The notes below the pieces were generated by a model that was not told where the DNA came from, did not search any database, and was given only the letters and a program-made list of their open reading frames with translations. A program made the position numbers and the translations under genes. From Bacteroidaceae bacterium (lineage in GTDB: Bacteria; Bacteroidota; Bacteroidia; Bacteroidales; Bacteroidaceae): DNA of 64,000 nucleotides. The stretch covers positions 10,626-74,625 of the forward strand of contig JAUUPT010000014.1 of NCBI GenBank assembly GCA_030843315.1, read 5' to 3'. This document shows positions 54,313 to 63,961 of the stretch, piece by piece (positions within the stretch are counted from its first letter, which is position 1; each line of letters opens with the position of its first letter).

Positions 54313-55197
54313 TTATTTCATTGCTTCCACCGTATAGCCTTGCTGTTTCAGTAGTTTCAGCACACCGTTGTCTCCGGGCAAGTGTCCGGCACCTACAACG
54401 AAGAGGGTGGGGGCTTCGGTCATGATGGTGGGCATCTTTTCTGCCCATGCTATGTTGCGGTTGTCCAGCATCGCTTCCATTTCTCCGGGCAGCGGGTCGC
54501 AAGAGTCACCATCGCGTTCTTCCATCAGTTGCAGTAAGGCGTCCAGGTCTTGCTTTCCGTACGCAACGATGAGGCGTTTGCTTTGTTCTATACCTTTGTC
54601 TATGTCTTTCACTGCACAGTACAGAAGATTTGCCTGGCGTTGCAGCGTCTGGCTGTTGAAGAGGATGTTTATCTGCGATTGAGCTGTCTCCAGTCCGCCC
54701 ACTTTCTTGCCTTGTTGCTGTGCTTGCTGCTGGAAGTAGCTGTCGAGTTGCTCTTGCGGGTTGTAACCCGGTGTATGCTTCATGTAGAGCAATAAGGCGA
54801 GTTGCTGGGTGATGGCGGCGGGCTTCAGTTGTGCCAGCATGGCAATGTCCACCATCATGTTTTCTTTTACTACTTTGCCCACGGTTTCATACTGTTCGGG
54901 GGTGAAGAGGCTTTGCAGTGTTGTGTCTGCCGGCATCATCATCTGTTGCTGCATGCTCTGCATGAAGGCAGGTGTCATCATTTCGCTCATTACGACTTCT
55001 CCATATACTTGGCTGGTTTCTTTCATTGCCTGCGGTATAGCGGCAATGCTGTCCTTGATGCTGAGCGGGGAGAGGTGGTAAGTACCGAAGATATAAGATG
55101 GTGTCTCTAATCCCTTACCGGAGATTTTCCATAAAAGTTGTGCGTTAGCACTTAGTGCGATACTGATAAACAGCAGAATGCCTAATAGTTTTTTCAT
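54313..55197 (-). CDS. TraB/GumN-family protein
   Basis: This 294-residue exported protein starts MKKLLGILLFISIALSANAQ, a signal peptide; the frame opens further upstream but that Met gives the secretion signal. Family features are WKISGKGLETPSYIFGTYHLSPLS (about 24-47) and a C-terminal LFVVGAGHLPGDNGVLKLLKQQGYTV. TraB/GumN proteins (PF01963) are related to the Tiki metalloproteases, with paired GxxH motifs, here GTYH and GAGH. A periplasmic peptidase role is plausible but unproved. It lies 80 bp downstream of the NlpC/P60 gene. Confidence 0.85.
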   Translation of the reverse strand: MKKLLGILLFISIALSANAQLLWKISGKGLETPSYIFGTYHLSPLSIKDSIAAIPQAMKETSQVYGEVVMSEMMTPAFMQSMQQQMMMPADTTLQSLFTPEQYETVGKVVKENMMVDIAMLAQLKPAAITQQLALLLYMKHTPGYNPQEQLDSYFQQQAQQQGKKVGGLETAQSQINILFNSQTLQRQANLLYCAVKDIDKGIEQSKRLIVAYGKQDLDALLQLMEERDGDSCDPLPGEMEAMLDNRNIAWAEKMPTIMTEAPTLFVVGAGHLPGDNGVLKLLKQQGYTVEAMK

Positions 55198-55277
55198 TGT
55201 CTTCTTATTTTTAATTTGGTTATTCTGCGCTATCAGTCGAAGAGCGGGAAAGAAAATCACAGGGAGGAGTGATTTTT

Positions 55278-55787
55278 TTACTTTCTTCCCCCGCAGAGCC
55301 AGTAATCCGTATAATACTTCTCTTTGAGGCTGCTGACAATGACGCCCTGGCTGGTGCTGGCGTGTATAAACTTACCGTTTTTGAGATAGATGCCCACGTG
55401 TGCCACTCTCTTGCGGGACGCGCGGCTGGTGAAGAATACCAAATCTCCCTCGCGCAGGTTGCGGCGGGAGATTTGTTTGCATTCTTTCAGTTGCCCGTCT
55501 GTGCTTCTGGACAGACGGGTGTGGTAAACCTTTCGATATAGTTGCGAGGTCAGTCCGGAGCAGTCGGTTCCACGCTTGCTGTCGCCACCGGCACGATAGG
55601 GGGTGCCTATCCATTCGGCGGCACTGAGGTACAGCTCGTGGTTGTCCGTCATCTCGATGTCAACGCCCAGGCGGACGGAGGCTTGTGCCAACGCCTTGTA
55701 GTTGAGGCGGGGCGCAGAGGTGTGGCAGGAGCTTAAACCGATTAGTACTGCGGCGAGGGCTACTATATAAGAAAGGTGTCGTTTCAT
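55278..55787 (-). CDS. NlpC/P60-family cell-wall peptidase lipoprotein
   Basis: This 169-residue lipoprotein (lipobox GLSSC, Cys21) has an NlpC/P60 cysteine-peptidase domain covering about 50-165. Catalytic residues are visible as C76 (GTDCSGLTSQL), H130 (VAHVGIYLKNG) and H142 (KFIHAS). These enzymes cut D-Glu-diaminopimelate or related bonds in peptidoglycan stem peptides in the periplasm. Its start overlaps the ABC ATPase stop by four bases (ATGA), so the two are translationally coupled. Confidence 0.92.
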   Translation of the reverse strand: MKRHLSYIVALAAVLIGLSSCHTSAPRLNYKALAQASVRLGVDIEMTDNHELYLSAAEWIGTPYRAGGDSKRGTDCSGLTSQLYRKVYHTRLSRSTDGQLKECKQISRRNLREGDLVFFTSRASRKRVAHVGIYLKNGKFIHASTSQGVIVSSLKEKYYTDYWLCGGRK

Positions 55788-56500
55788 GCTTCTTCTTCAA
55801 TACCGATGTTGAAGTAAGCTTCCAGTTCCTTCTCGGCCGAGTTGTTCTCATTCCGGATGTCGCGAATGATGACACCATGTTCCAGCAGGGCGATGCGCGG
55901 GCATACGTCTACTGTATGGTTCAGGTTGTGGCTGGAAATAATGACGGTTGCCCCGTGTTCTTCGTTGTACTTCTTCAGCAGGTGCTTGATGACGGACTGT
56001 GAACTGGGGTCGAGGAAGTTGAACGGCTCGTCCAGTATCAGCAGTTGCGGGTGGTGGAGCATGGCGGAGATGATGCCTATCTTCTGCTTGTTACCGGCAG
56101 AGAAATTGCGGATGAACTTCTTTTGTCCCATTACCTCGCCGTTCATGAAGCGTTCGAAGGGTACGAGGCGTTCGTCTACCTCTTCTTTCTTCAAACCGTA
56201 CATCTTGCCGATGAAGTAGAAATACTCTTCGGGCGTGAGGTAATCTATCAGGAAACCGTCGTCGATGAAAGCGCCGGTGAAGTTCTTCCAGTCTTCGCTC
56301 TTGCTCGTGTCGATGTCGTTGACGGTCACGTTGCCCTGGTCTGCTTGCAGCAGGTCCAGCATCAACCGGAAGAGGGTGGTCTTGCCGGCACCGTTGTTGC
56401 CCACTAATCCCAGCATATCACCTTGCTGGATGGTGTAGTTCTCTATATCTACGGCTTTCTTCTCGCCAAAGTTCTTCTGTAAATTGTTAATCTGTATCAT
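55784..56500 (-). CDS. ABC transporter ATP-binding protein
   Basis: This 238-residue ATPase shows Walker A GNNGAGKTT (about 34-42), a signature FSAGNKQKIG, Walker B LLILDEPFNFLD and the H-loop SSHNLNHT. It is of the single-domain exporter type that pairs with a separately encoded permease, here the DUF5687 protein 29 bp upstream in the operon. The substrate is unknown. Confidence 0.93.
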   Translation of the reverse strand: MIQINNLQKNFGEKKAVDIENYTIQQGDMLGLVGNNGAGKTTLFRLMLDLLQADQGNVTVNDIDTSKSEDWKNFTGAFIDDGFLIDYLTPEEYFYFIGKMYGLKKEEVDERLVPFERFMNGEVMGQKKFIRNFSAGNKQKIGIISAMLHHPQLLILDEPFNFLDPSSQSVIKHLLKKYNEEHGATVIISSHNLNHTVDVCPRIALLEHGVIIRDIRNENNSAEKELEAYFNIGIEEEA

Positions 56501-56529
56501 GATAGTGATTAGTTATTAGTGATTAATGC

Positions 56530-58023
56530 TTACGCTTTCTGTCTGCTGTCTCTGAAGCCTTCCATATTCTTGTAGCGTCGTTTCATGAATCGCTGGTAGA
56601 CATTTTTCAGCCAGAAGCGGGAAGTGAGGATGAAGCCGCCGCCGATGACAATCAGAATCCAGGCCGTTACCGTAGGACCCCATAGGGATGTCAAGACGAG
56701 GTTCAATATCAGAGGTACACCGAATGCGGCGGCGGAAATAATGCTCTGCAAGCCGGTCCCCATGTTCTGACGATTGGTCATCTTTGCATTCAGGTCTACG
56801 GTCTTATTGTTGTACACCGCTAACTGGAACAGGCAGAAGTAGACACATCCGGCTACGAACACCGCCCAGGCAATGCAACTCAGCACAAGCAACTTGCCGG
56901 TGGCCATGGCGGGAATCATCAGCAGTAAGGGGATGAGTATGGCGATGCTATATATTATATATTTGGCACGGAGCAGCGCATAGATAGATTCCTTGCGGCT
57001 CATCAGTCCGTCGATGTAGTTGCCTTCGTAGCTCATCAGGCTGGAGAGGAACAGGATGCCGAAGATGACGAAGTTGTAGACCATGATGAAGTTCTTCATG
57101 CCCTGTCCGTCGTATACTTCGGTGAAACTGAGGACACAACTGAAAGCTATCACTACGATGAACACCGTTCGCAGCGAGGTCTTGCATATCTTGTTGCGCA
57201 GCAGCAGTTTCAGTTCCAATCGCATATATTCACCTATTTCGCCGTAGCGGTCGAGGAACTTGTACTCGGACACGTGCTTCACTTTCGTATCTTCCACCTT
57301 GTTGACTTCGTCGTAAATCAGTCCGACCATCAGGCTGCGGTTGATGAACCACATAATGGCGATGGCAACCAGTACGCCGATAAACATAAGCAGGTTTCCG
57401 GTGATGAACCCTTCGCCCAAGTCGACAGACCAGGCAAACAACGGACTATTTTCGGGAATGAAGATGGCTGCCGCGATACCGCCGTACACCAGGATGGGCA
57501 GCAATACCCACCAGATACGTTCGTTCATCAACGTGCGGCACAGCAGGAACCAATAGTTATTGAATACCATCAGCAACCAGATGCCGATGCAGTAGGTCAG
57601 CACTCCCACCACGCCGTAGAACCTGGCGATGGTGAGTATGGCAAACGGTACGAAGAGGAACAGCCAGATGAGGTTGAAGCCGTTCAGCCCGGAACGTATC
57701 AGCAGAAAGTCAATCAGCCGGTTGCGCCTGATGGGGAGCAGCAGGTAGGGTTTCACCTCTTGCGTAGGTGTCTTCTGGAAAGGGAAGCGGGCGACGAAGT
57801 CCAGGGCGAGGACAAAGATCAGTCCGCTGTTCATTACATGGTAGGCTTCTGTGGCGCCCCCGTCGAAGGCAAATGCAAAGGTGCTGCCGAAGAAGATGAG
57901 GTAGGCTGCCCAGAAAATCGCCATGAAGTACATCCAGAACTTGCCGAACTTGTTCTTCTCGTACATCGGGTTTCGTTTGGCTGCCAGCTTTCCATGCTTA
58001 CGCAGTTCTAAGAAAAGATTCAT
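56530..58023 (-). CDS. DUF5687-family ABC transporter permease
   Basis: This 497-residue inner-membrane protein has about 10-12 hydrophobic spans. It starts MNLFLELRKHGKLAAKRNPMYEKNKFGKFWMYFMAIFWAAYL, after which VKPYLLLPIRRNRLIDFLLIRSG is a characteristic DUF5687 segment. A longer open frame begins upstream, but the ATG at 58023 gives the standard N-terminus. It is the membrane partner of the adjacent ATPase. Its cargo is unknown; this family is largely confined to Bacteroidota. Confidence 0.85.
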   Translation of the reverse strand: MNLFLELRKHGKLAAKRNPMYEKNKFGKFWMYFMAIFWAAYLIFFGSTFAFAFDGGATEAYHVMNSGLIFVLALDFVARFPFQKTPTQEVKPYLLLPIRRNRLIDFLLIRSGLNGFNLIWLFLFVPFAILTIARFYGVVGVLTYCIGIWLLMVFNNYWFLLCRTLMNERIWWVLLPILVYGGIAAAIFIPENSPLFAWSVDLGEGFITGNLLMFIGVLVAIAIMWFINRSLMVGLIYDEVNKVEDTKVKHVSEYKFLDRYGEIGEYMRLELKLLLRNKICKTSLRTVFIVVIAFSCVLSFTEVYDGQGMKNFIMVYNFVIFGILFLSSLMSYEGNYIDGLMSRKESIYALLRAKYIIYSIAILIPLLLMIPAMATGKLLVLSCIAWAVFVAGCVYFCLFQLAVYNNKTVDLNAKMTNRQNMGTGLQSIISAAAFGVPLILNLVLTSLWGPTVTAWILIVIGGGFILTSRFWLKNVYQRFMKRRYKNMEGFRDSRQKA

Positions 58024-58051
58024 GATGTTGTAGTTTGTTTGGGTGTGTATG

Positions 58052-58088
58052 AAAAAGGCTGCGCTGCTTACCAACAACGCAGCCTTTT
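58052..58088 (-). terminator. Terminator after the M16 protease gene
   Basis: GGCTGCG (58057-58063) pairs with CGCAGCC (58078-58084); an A-run (58052-58056) becomes the U-run on the minus strand. It lies between the M16 stop (58109) and the DUF5687 start, separating the two transcription units. Confidence 0.8.
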
Positions 58089-58108
58089 ATGTAGTTTAAA
58101 GCTCTCTC

Positions 58109-60928
58109 TTATTCTTTGTTAGGACTGATCATCGATACTTCGATTTCATTCTTTTGCTTGAACAGGTCGTCGGCAAACTTCTGAATATCTTTCACGGTGA
58201 TGCTGCTGACTATCTGGTCGTAGTCCTTGATGGGATTCATGCCGGTGAAGAGATACTCGTCAATGCTTCTCAGCCAATAGCTGTTCTCTTTCAGGTCTTC
58301 GGCATGCTTCTTCAACATGAACTCTTTCACCTTGTTCAGGTCGCCTTCCGACGGACCTGCTTTGGTAATGTTCTCCAGTTCGGCGAAGATGATCTTCATC
58401 AGCTTCTCTCTCTTTTCGGGAGCTGTTTCGAATATAATCTGCAGGATGGCTTGTTCCTTCGGATATTTGATGAGCTGCCCTGCTGTGTATACACCGTATG
58501 AGCCGCCTTCGTCCTCGCGTACCTTAGCTGTGTAAACCAAATCAAGAATCTGGCTTGTCATACTCAGCAAGATGTCGTTCTTCAAGTCGTACTTGCATGT
58601 TCCGTTGATGAATACGAGGTTGGATGCTCTCGGAGTCTCTTGTTGACGGATGAACTCGTTCTTATAGACTCCCTGGCGCATTTCAACTTTATTATCCTTG
58701 AATGTCTCCTTGCGGTTGATGACGGGCAGTGCACCCAGATATTCGGCGATAAGCGGTTTCATGGCTTCCACGTCTACATTGCCTACAAAGATAAAGGTAA
58801 AGTCGCTGGCATCCTTGAAGCGGTCTTGATACATGGACAGAATCTTGTCATAGTCCATCTTGTCTATCATATCCGCTTTGATTCTTGTCATTCTCGGATG
58901 TTTCATGTAGATGCTTGATTGTATGGAGTCACTGAACGTTACTCTCGGATTCATCTCCATATTCTGCAATGCGGCCTTGTTACGGTTTTTGTAAGATGCA
59001 AACGCATCGTCGTCGCGGCGCGGAGCAGTGAACGTCAGGTAAGTGAGCTGCATCATTGTTTCGAAGTCCTTCGGTGAACAGTTACCGTTAACGGCTTCCG
59101 TCTTGTCGCCGATGCCATAGCTTACGGATGCTTTCTTGCCTGCCAATACTTTTTCAAGGTCTACGGCGCTGAAGTTACCCAAACCGCCAACTTCCACGGC
59201 ATCCAATCCGTTGATGTTGATAATTTCCGAATCGGGGAACAGTGAGCTACCACCCAGGCTGACGCCCTTCATGCGGATTTCGTCGGCTTTGAAGTCGGTG
59301 TCCTTGATGATTACCTTGACTCCGTTGGACAGTGTCAGCATGGTAGTGCCGAATACATCGTCTTTCTTTTCCGAAACGATCTTGCCGCCTTTCGGGGCTT
59401 CTTTCATCAGAGGTTCATCCGATACCTTATCTATATAGGCAGTCAGTTTCTCTGCTCTTACGTCTTTCAGTATTTGCTTGACGGCATCTTCGCTCGGCAG
59501 TTTCAATCCTTCCTTTTCGGGACCAAGGACGGCTACCACCTGGTTGCTGCCTGTGATGAGTGACGGCATTATCTGGTTTATCAGGGCAACAGGGATGTTG
59601 GGAGCTATCTGGTTGATGATGGCATATTCGTTTTCAATGCCCGGGATGGGCTCGTTGTCGAGGAAGTGGCGTACATATTCGTTCACGTACTCTCTGTTCT
59701 TGCGCTTGTCGCGTTCGTTGTAGGCGGATTCCAGTTGGCGCAGGTATTCGGCGCGGGCGCGGTTGTATTCCGTTTCGGTGAAACCGAACTGACGGGCACG
59801 CTCTATCTCGCGGAGCAAAGTGGTTATTCCGTTTTCTACTGCATCTTCCTTGCAGACTACCACACCGGTGAAGGCGTCTTTCGTCTTGGCAACAAAGAAG
59901 TCACCGTCGTAAGTTCCTGCATAGATATAGGGAGGGTCGGCCACCTGAGCGAGTTCGTTCAGACGGGCATCCAGCATGCTGCTGATAAGGTTGGTGGCAT
60001 AGTTCTGCACCAGATATGCCATATTGTCTTTCTGGTCGTCCGGAGTTGCTTCGTGCTTGTTGAAGACGATGACCTGGATATGGGGTTGTTCCTTATCCTG
60101 GGCTACCAGTACGATGGGCTCTTCGTTATCATTCACCGGATAATACTCACGCTTGGCAGCATTGGGCTGGGCGGGGATGTCGGCGAAGATTTTCTTTATC
60201 TGGGCTTCAACGGCGTCCACGTCTATGTCACCTACGATGACTACGCCTTGCAGGTCGGGACGATACCACTTCTCGTAGTAGTCTCTCAGGGTTTGCGGTT
60301 TGAAGTTCATCACTACATCCATGGTTCCGATGGGGAAGCAGTTCTCGTATTTGGTCCCTTTGAACATTACCGGAAGCATCTTCTCCTGAAGGCGCTGCAT
60401 GGCACTCATGCGGGTACGCCATTCTTCGTTGATGACGCCGCGCTCCTTGTCTATTTCCTTCGGATCCAGAGTAAGGTCGTTGCTCCAGTCATGCAGAATC
60501 AGCAGACAGGAGTCGATGGCTCCGGGGGTGGTGACGGGTACATTGGATATGTTGTACACAGTCTCGTCTACAGAAGTGTAGGCGTTCAGGTTCTCACCGA
60601 ACTTCACTCCGATACGTTCCAGGTATTGCTTCAGGGCATCACCGGGGAAGTGGGTAGTTCCGTTGAAGCACATGTGCTCCAGGAAGTGGGCAAGACCGCG
60701 TTGGTCGGCTTCTTCTTGTATGGAACCTACTTTCTGGGCAATGTAGAAGTCGGCCCGATTTTCGGGAAGGCTGTTCTTGCGGATGTAGTAAGTCAGACCA
60801 TTGTCCAATTTGCCGATACGCACGTTATTGTCAACGGGAATGGGAGGCATCTGCTGTGCAAATGTCTGCTGGAAGTTGCAGCATACGATAAGCGCTACAA
60901 TCCAAAAACTACGAAATAGGTGTTTCAT
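58109..60928 (-). CDS. M16-family (pitrilysin-like) zinc metalloprotease
   Basis: This 939-residue exported protease has a signal peptide (MKHLFRSFWIVALIVCCNFQQTFAQ). The inverted zinc motif H81-F-L-E84-H85 lies in the first M16 domain and EIDKERGVINEEW supplies the downstream glutamate region. Three more M16-type domains follow, the later ones without the zinc motif, as in two-half pitrilysin proteins. It probably degrades peptides in the periplasm. It starts 75 bp after the kdsA stop; no clear consensus promoter was seen in the gap. Confidence 0.93.
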   Translation of the reverse strand: MKHLFRSFWIVALIVCCNFQQTFAQQMPPIPVDNNVRIGKLDNGLTYYIRKNSLPENRADFYIAQKVGSIQEEADQRGLAHFLEHMCFNGTTHFPGDALKQYLERIGVKFGENLNAYTSVDETVYNISNVPVTTPGAIDSCLLILHDWSNDLTLDPKEIDKERGVINEEWRTRMSAMQRLQEKMLPVMFKGTKYENCFPIGTMDVVMNFKPQTLRDYYEKWYRPDLQGVVIVGDIDVDAVEAQIKKIFADIPAQPNAAKREYYPVNDNEEPIVLVAQDKEQPHIQVIVFNKHEATPDDQKDNMAYLVQNYATNLISSMLDARLNELAQVADPPYIYAGTYDGDFFVAKTKDAFTGVVVCKEDAVENGITTLLREIERARQFGFTETEYNRARAEYLRQLESAYNERDKRKNREYVNEYVRHFLDNEPIPGIENEYAIINQIAPNIPVALINQIMPSLITGSNQVVAVLGPEKEGLKLPSEDAVKQILKDVRAEKLTAYIDKVSDEPLMKEAPKGGKIVSEKKDDVFGTTMLTLSNGVKVIIKDTDFKADEIRMKGVSLGGSSLFPDSEIININGLDAVEVGGLGNFSAVDLEKVLAGKKASVSYGIGDKTEAVNGNCSPKDFETMMQLTYLTFTAPRRDDDAFASYKNRNKAALQNMEMNPRVTFSDSIQSSIYMKHPRMTRIKADMIDKMDYDKILSMYQDRFKDASDFTFIFVGNVDVEAMKPLIAEYLGALPVINRKETFKDNKVEMRQGVYKNEFIRQQETPRASNLVFINGTCKYDLKNDILLSMTSQILDLVYTAKVREDEGGSYGVYTAGQLIKYPKEQAILQIIFETAPEKREKLMKIIFAELENITKAGPSEGDLNKVKEFMLKKHAEDLKENSYWLRSIDEYLFTGMNPIKDYDQIVSSITVKDIQKFADDLFKQKNEIEVSMISPNKE

Positions 60929-61003
60929 GTTGAATGAATATTTAATTGTTCTTGTCCTATCTGTCGAAGGGATAAAAGATAAATCACAAGATGACAGTCC
61001 TTT

Positions 61004-61804
61004 TTATTTGATTGCTTCGCGAATACGGACTAATTTAGTCAACAAATCTTCCAGCAGATCCAGTTTCAGCATATTGGCGCCGTCGCTTTTGGCTATGGCA
61101 GGATTCTCGTGGGTTTCGATGAACAAGCCGTCCACGCCTACGGCAACGCCTGCTTTGGCCACGGTTTCGATGAGCTGGGGCATACCGCCCGTGACACCGC
61201 TTGTCTGGTTGGGTTGTTGCAGGGAGTGCGTCACGTCCAGGATGACGGGGAAACCGAAGGTCTGCATTTCGGGTATGCCGCGGTAGTCGATGACCAGGTC
61301 CTGATAGCCGAAGGTGGTGCCGCGTTCGGTGAGCATCACATTCTGGTTGCCGGCTTCCACTACCTTGTCGGCTGCAAAGCGCATGGCGAGCGGGGAGAGG
61401 AATTGTCCTTTCTTGATGTTGACGATCTTGCCGGTCTTGGCGGCGGCCACCAGCAAGTCGGTCTGACGGCAGAGGAAGGCGGGGATTTGCAGAATATCTA
61501 CGTACTCGGCGGCCATCGTGGCTTCTTCGGCAGCATGGATGTCGGTGACGGTGGGCACTCCGAAGGTGTCGTGCACCTTCTTCAGTACCTTCAGCGCTTT
61601 TTCATCGCCGATGCCCATGAAGGAGTCCAGACGCGAGCGGTTGGCCTTGCGGTACGAGCCTTTGAATACGTATGGGATTTGCAGCTTCTCGGTGATGGTT
61701 ACAATACGTTCGGCAATGCGCATTGCCATATCTTCTCCTTCGATGACGCAAGGACCTGCCAGCAGAAAGAAATTCCCGGCAGGGTTATTTTTCAGTTCAA
61801 TCAT
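61004..61804 (-). CDS. kdsA: 3-deoxy-8-phosphooctulonate (KDO-8-P) synthase
   Basis: This 266-residue enzyme condenses phosphoenolpyruvate with arabinose-5-phosphate to make KDO-8-phosphate for lipopolysaccharide core. Family motifs include LLAGPCVIEGEDMAMRIAE (about 14-32), FKGSYRKANRSRLDSFMG and LTERGTTFGYQDLVIDYRG. The length fits the family. It starts 14 bp after the lipid kinase stop, in an operon order miaA, lipid kinase, kdsA. Confidence 0.97.
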   Translation of the reverse strand: MIELKNNPAGNFFLLAGPCVIEGEDMAMRIAERIVTITEKLQIPYVFKGSYRKANRSRLDSFMGIGDEKALKVLKKVHDTFGVPTVTDIHAAEEATMAAEYVDILQIPAFLCRQTDLLVAAAKTGKIVNIKKGQFLSPLAMRFAADKVVEAGNQNVMLTERGTTFGYQDLVIDYRGIPEMQTFGFPVILDVTHSLQQPNQTSGVTGGMPQLIETVAKAGVAVGVDGLFIETHENPAIAKSDGANMLKLDLLEDLLTKLVRIREAIK

Positions 61805-61818
61805 AATGTTATTGGGAA

Positions 61819-62745
61819 TTAGTTGGGTATAATCAATGTAATCGCTTCGTGCAGTATGCTGATATCGAGCGGGAAGTGGCGGTCGAGGATACGTCCGTCC
61901 AGATCGACGGAAGCATTCTGTGCGCGCAGCACTTTTACCTTCTGGGTGCGATAGGGCATCACTACTTTATGGTTCAGGATTCTGCCTTCCATCAGCATCC
62001 ACAGGCCGGAAAAGAGTTGGAGCAGTTCCGGGCGGTAGATTACCGACACATCGAGCCAGCCGTTATAAGGCACGGCGCTCGGAGCTTGTCCGTATCCCCA
62101 GGCGCTGCCCACGCAGACGGTCATGATGCGTCCGCGGATGTGCTCACCGTTTATCTTGAGGTGCATCCGGTGCAGCTTCCGCTCGAAGATGAGCGAGATG
62201 AATGCCATGAAGTAGGAGAGGGCTTTCACTCCCCAGAAGCGTTTGCACTGGTCGGTGATCTTTACGATGCGGGCGCCCAGGCCGATGTTGATGGCGTTGA
62301 GGAAGTAGCGGGTGAGATGCTGCTCGCCGTCGTAGTAGTAGCATGTTCCCACGTCTATCTTCCGGCGGCGGTTGTTGATGATGCAGTCCACCGCTTCTTT
62401 GTATTCCGAACTCATGTCCCAGTACTTGGCAAAGTCGTTGCCGATGCCGTTGGGGATGATGCCGATGGCGATATCTTCTTTATTCTCGGCGTTGGAGAGC
62501 ATGATGCCGTTGATGGCATCGTTCAAAGCGCCGTCACCGCCTACGATGACGATGGTGCGGTAGCCGTTGTTGGCAAGGATACCCGCCAGGCGTTCCACCG
62601 AACCGAACCCTTCGGACTGCACATAGTCGTAGGCTACGCCTTTGCTGTCCATGTATTCTTTGATTTCTTTCCACCGTTTCTGCACTTTCCGCGTTCCGGC
62701 TTTGGGGTTGTATATCACGCCCCACTTTTCGGGTTCTGCACTCAT
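61819..62745 (-). CDS. Diacylglycerol/lipid kinase family protein
   Basis: This 308-residue protein starts MSAEPEKWGVIYNPKAGTRKVQKRW. The DAGK catalytic domain contains the GGDGALNDAINGIM nucleotide-binding motif (about 70-83) and GIIPNGIGNDFAKYW, and a YegS-like C-terminal beta domain follows. It phosphorylates a lipid such as diacylglycerol or an undecaprenol-like alcohol; the substrate is not certain. The ATG at 62745 is chosen over an upstream start since a GAAAGGAACA ribosome-binding site precedes it and it gives the normal N-terminus. A TATCTTTG (minus strand, complement of 62809-62816) upstream may give it its own promoter. Confidence 0.9.
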   Translation of the reverse strand: MSAEPEKWGVIYNPKAGTRKVQKRWKEIKEYMDSKGVAYDYVQSEGFGSVERLAGILANNGYRTIVIVGGDGALNDAINGIMLSNAENKEDIAIGIIPNGIGNDFAKYWDMSSEYKEAVDCIINNRRRKIDVGTCYYYDGEQHLTRYFLNAINIGLGARIVKITDQCKRFWGVKALSYFMAFISLIFERKLHRMHLKINGEHIRGRIMTVCVGSAWGYGQAPSAVPYNGWLDVSVIYRPELLQLFSGLWMLMEGRILNHKVVMPYRTQKVKVLRAQNASVDLDGRILDRHFPLDISILHEAITLIIPN

Positions 62746-62816
62746 ATTATTGTTCCTTTCAGTAGGTCTAACATTTTCATTTTGCACACACTTTGCAGCC
62801 ATGCCGCCCAAAGATA

Positions 62817-63737
62817 CTAAATCTCTTCGAGTTTGGACTTTACAAAGGTAATTTTTTCGTTCATCGGCCAGCGGGCATCTATCCAGTGTATGGTGAATCC
62901 GCGTCGCTCCATCCCCCTGAACCAGGTCATCTGCCGTTTGGCAAACTGATGGATGGCTGTTTCCAATTGACTGAACATTTCGTCATAACTCAGTTGTCCG
63001 ATGGCGTAGAGCGTCAGGTACTTGTACTCCAGTCCGTAGTAGATGAGGTCGTCCGGGCGGATGCCTTGCTCTATCAGACGTCGCACTTCGTCCACCATTC
63101 CCTCGTCGAGCCGCTGATGCAGGCGTCGGGTAATCTTCTCCCGGCGTAGCTCGCGGTCGATGTCCACGCCGATGATGAGGCTGTTCAGTGGCGGAAACGC
63201 TCGCTCGTCTACCGGTGTGTGGGCGTAATACTCTTCAATCTCAATGGCGCGTATGGCACGTTTGGCGGTGTCTACATCCGTGGTGTTGTGCAGGTTCTTG
63301 TACGTTTTCAGTATACCGGTCAGCTCTTCCAGGGACTTGTCCGTCAGGCGGGCACGCAGTTCCGGGTCTTCGGGTACGGGCAACAGCTTGTAGCCTTTCA
63401 GCACAGACTCCAGGTACATGCCGGTGCCTCCACATAAAACGGGTAGACGGCCTTTTTGTTTAATAGTCTCGTAAGCCTTCAGGAAATCACGTTGATACTC
63501 GAATACGTTGTATTTATAGCCCGGATCGGCTATGTCGATAAGGTGGTAGGGGATTTGCTTGCCGTCGACGGTGTAGTCTGCAAGGTCCTTTCCGGTGCCG
63601 AGATCCATTCCCCGGTATATCTGTCGGGAGTCGGCACTGATGATCTCCGTATCGAGTTCGGCTGCCAGTGCAGCGGCCAGCGGTGTCTTTCCGGAAGCGG
63701 TGGGACCTAATATAGCGATTAAATCATAGTCAGGCAT
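62817..63737 (-). CDS. miaA: tRNA dimethylallyltransferase
   Basis: This 306-residue enzyme adds the isopentenyl group to A37 of tRNAs reading UNN codons. It shows the P-loop LGPTASGKTPLA (about 10-21), DSRQIYRGMDLGTGK, PVLCGGTGMYLESVLKGY and IGVDIDRELRREKITRR. Length and motifs are standard. It heads the leftward miaA-lipid kinase-kdsA group; a minus-strand TATCTTTG (complement of 63763-63770) 25 bp upstream is a likely -7 box. Confidence 0.96.
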   Translation of the reverse strand: MPDYDLIAILGPTASGKTPLAAALAAELDTEIISADSRQIYRGMDLGTGKDLADYTVDGKQIPYHLIDIADPGYKYNVFEYQRDFLKAYETIKQKGRLPVLCGGTGMYLESVLKGYKLLPVPEDPELRARLTDKSLEELTGILKTYKNLHNTTDVDTAKRAIRAIEIEEYYAHTPVDERAFPPLNSLIIGVDIDRELRREKITRRLHQRLDEGMVDEVRRLIEQGIRPDDLIYYGLEYKYLTLYAIGQLSYDEMFSQLETAIHQFAKRQMTWFRGMERRGFTIHWIDARWPMNEKITFVKSKLEEI

Positions 63738-63762
63738 ATATCTGCTTTATAATTATTGGTTA

Positions 63763-63770
63763 CAAAGATA
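63763..63770 (-). promoter_or_regulatory. -7 box of miaA
   Basis: The minus strand reads TATCTTTG, an exact TAnnTTTG match; the miaA start at 63737 is 26 nt downstream. No clear -33 element is seen. Confidence 0.5.
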
Positions 63771-63930
63771 GTGCAAACTGCGAACAGAATAAAATGAACC
63801 CGTCCATTTTTTTACTTGAAATTGTATATTGACAACTTTACATTTATAGAGGTGAATATGAAAAAGGAAGTGAAAAAGGGAATGTCCTTCTTTAAAATGT
63901 GTTATGAAACATACTTTTTTTCTTGGATAA

Positions 63931-63961
63931 TTTGCAGATTTCCCGATAGTCCGTATCTTTG
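63931..63961 (+). promoter_or_regulatory. Rightward promoter for a gene beyond the window
   Basis: TTTG (63931-63934), 19 bp, then TATCTTTG (63954-63961) match the Bacteroides promoter exactly. No start codon with a convincing frame follows before 64000, so the gene lies outside the window. The rest of 63771-63930 is AT-rich with nothing recognisable. Confidence 0.75.
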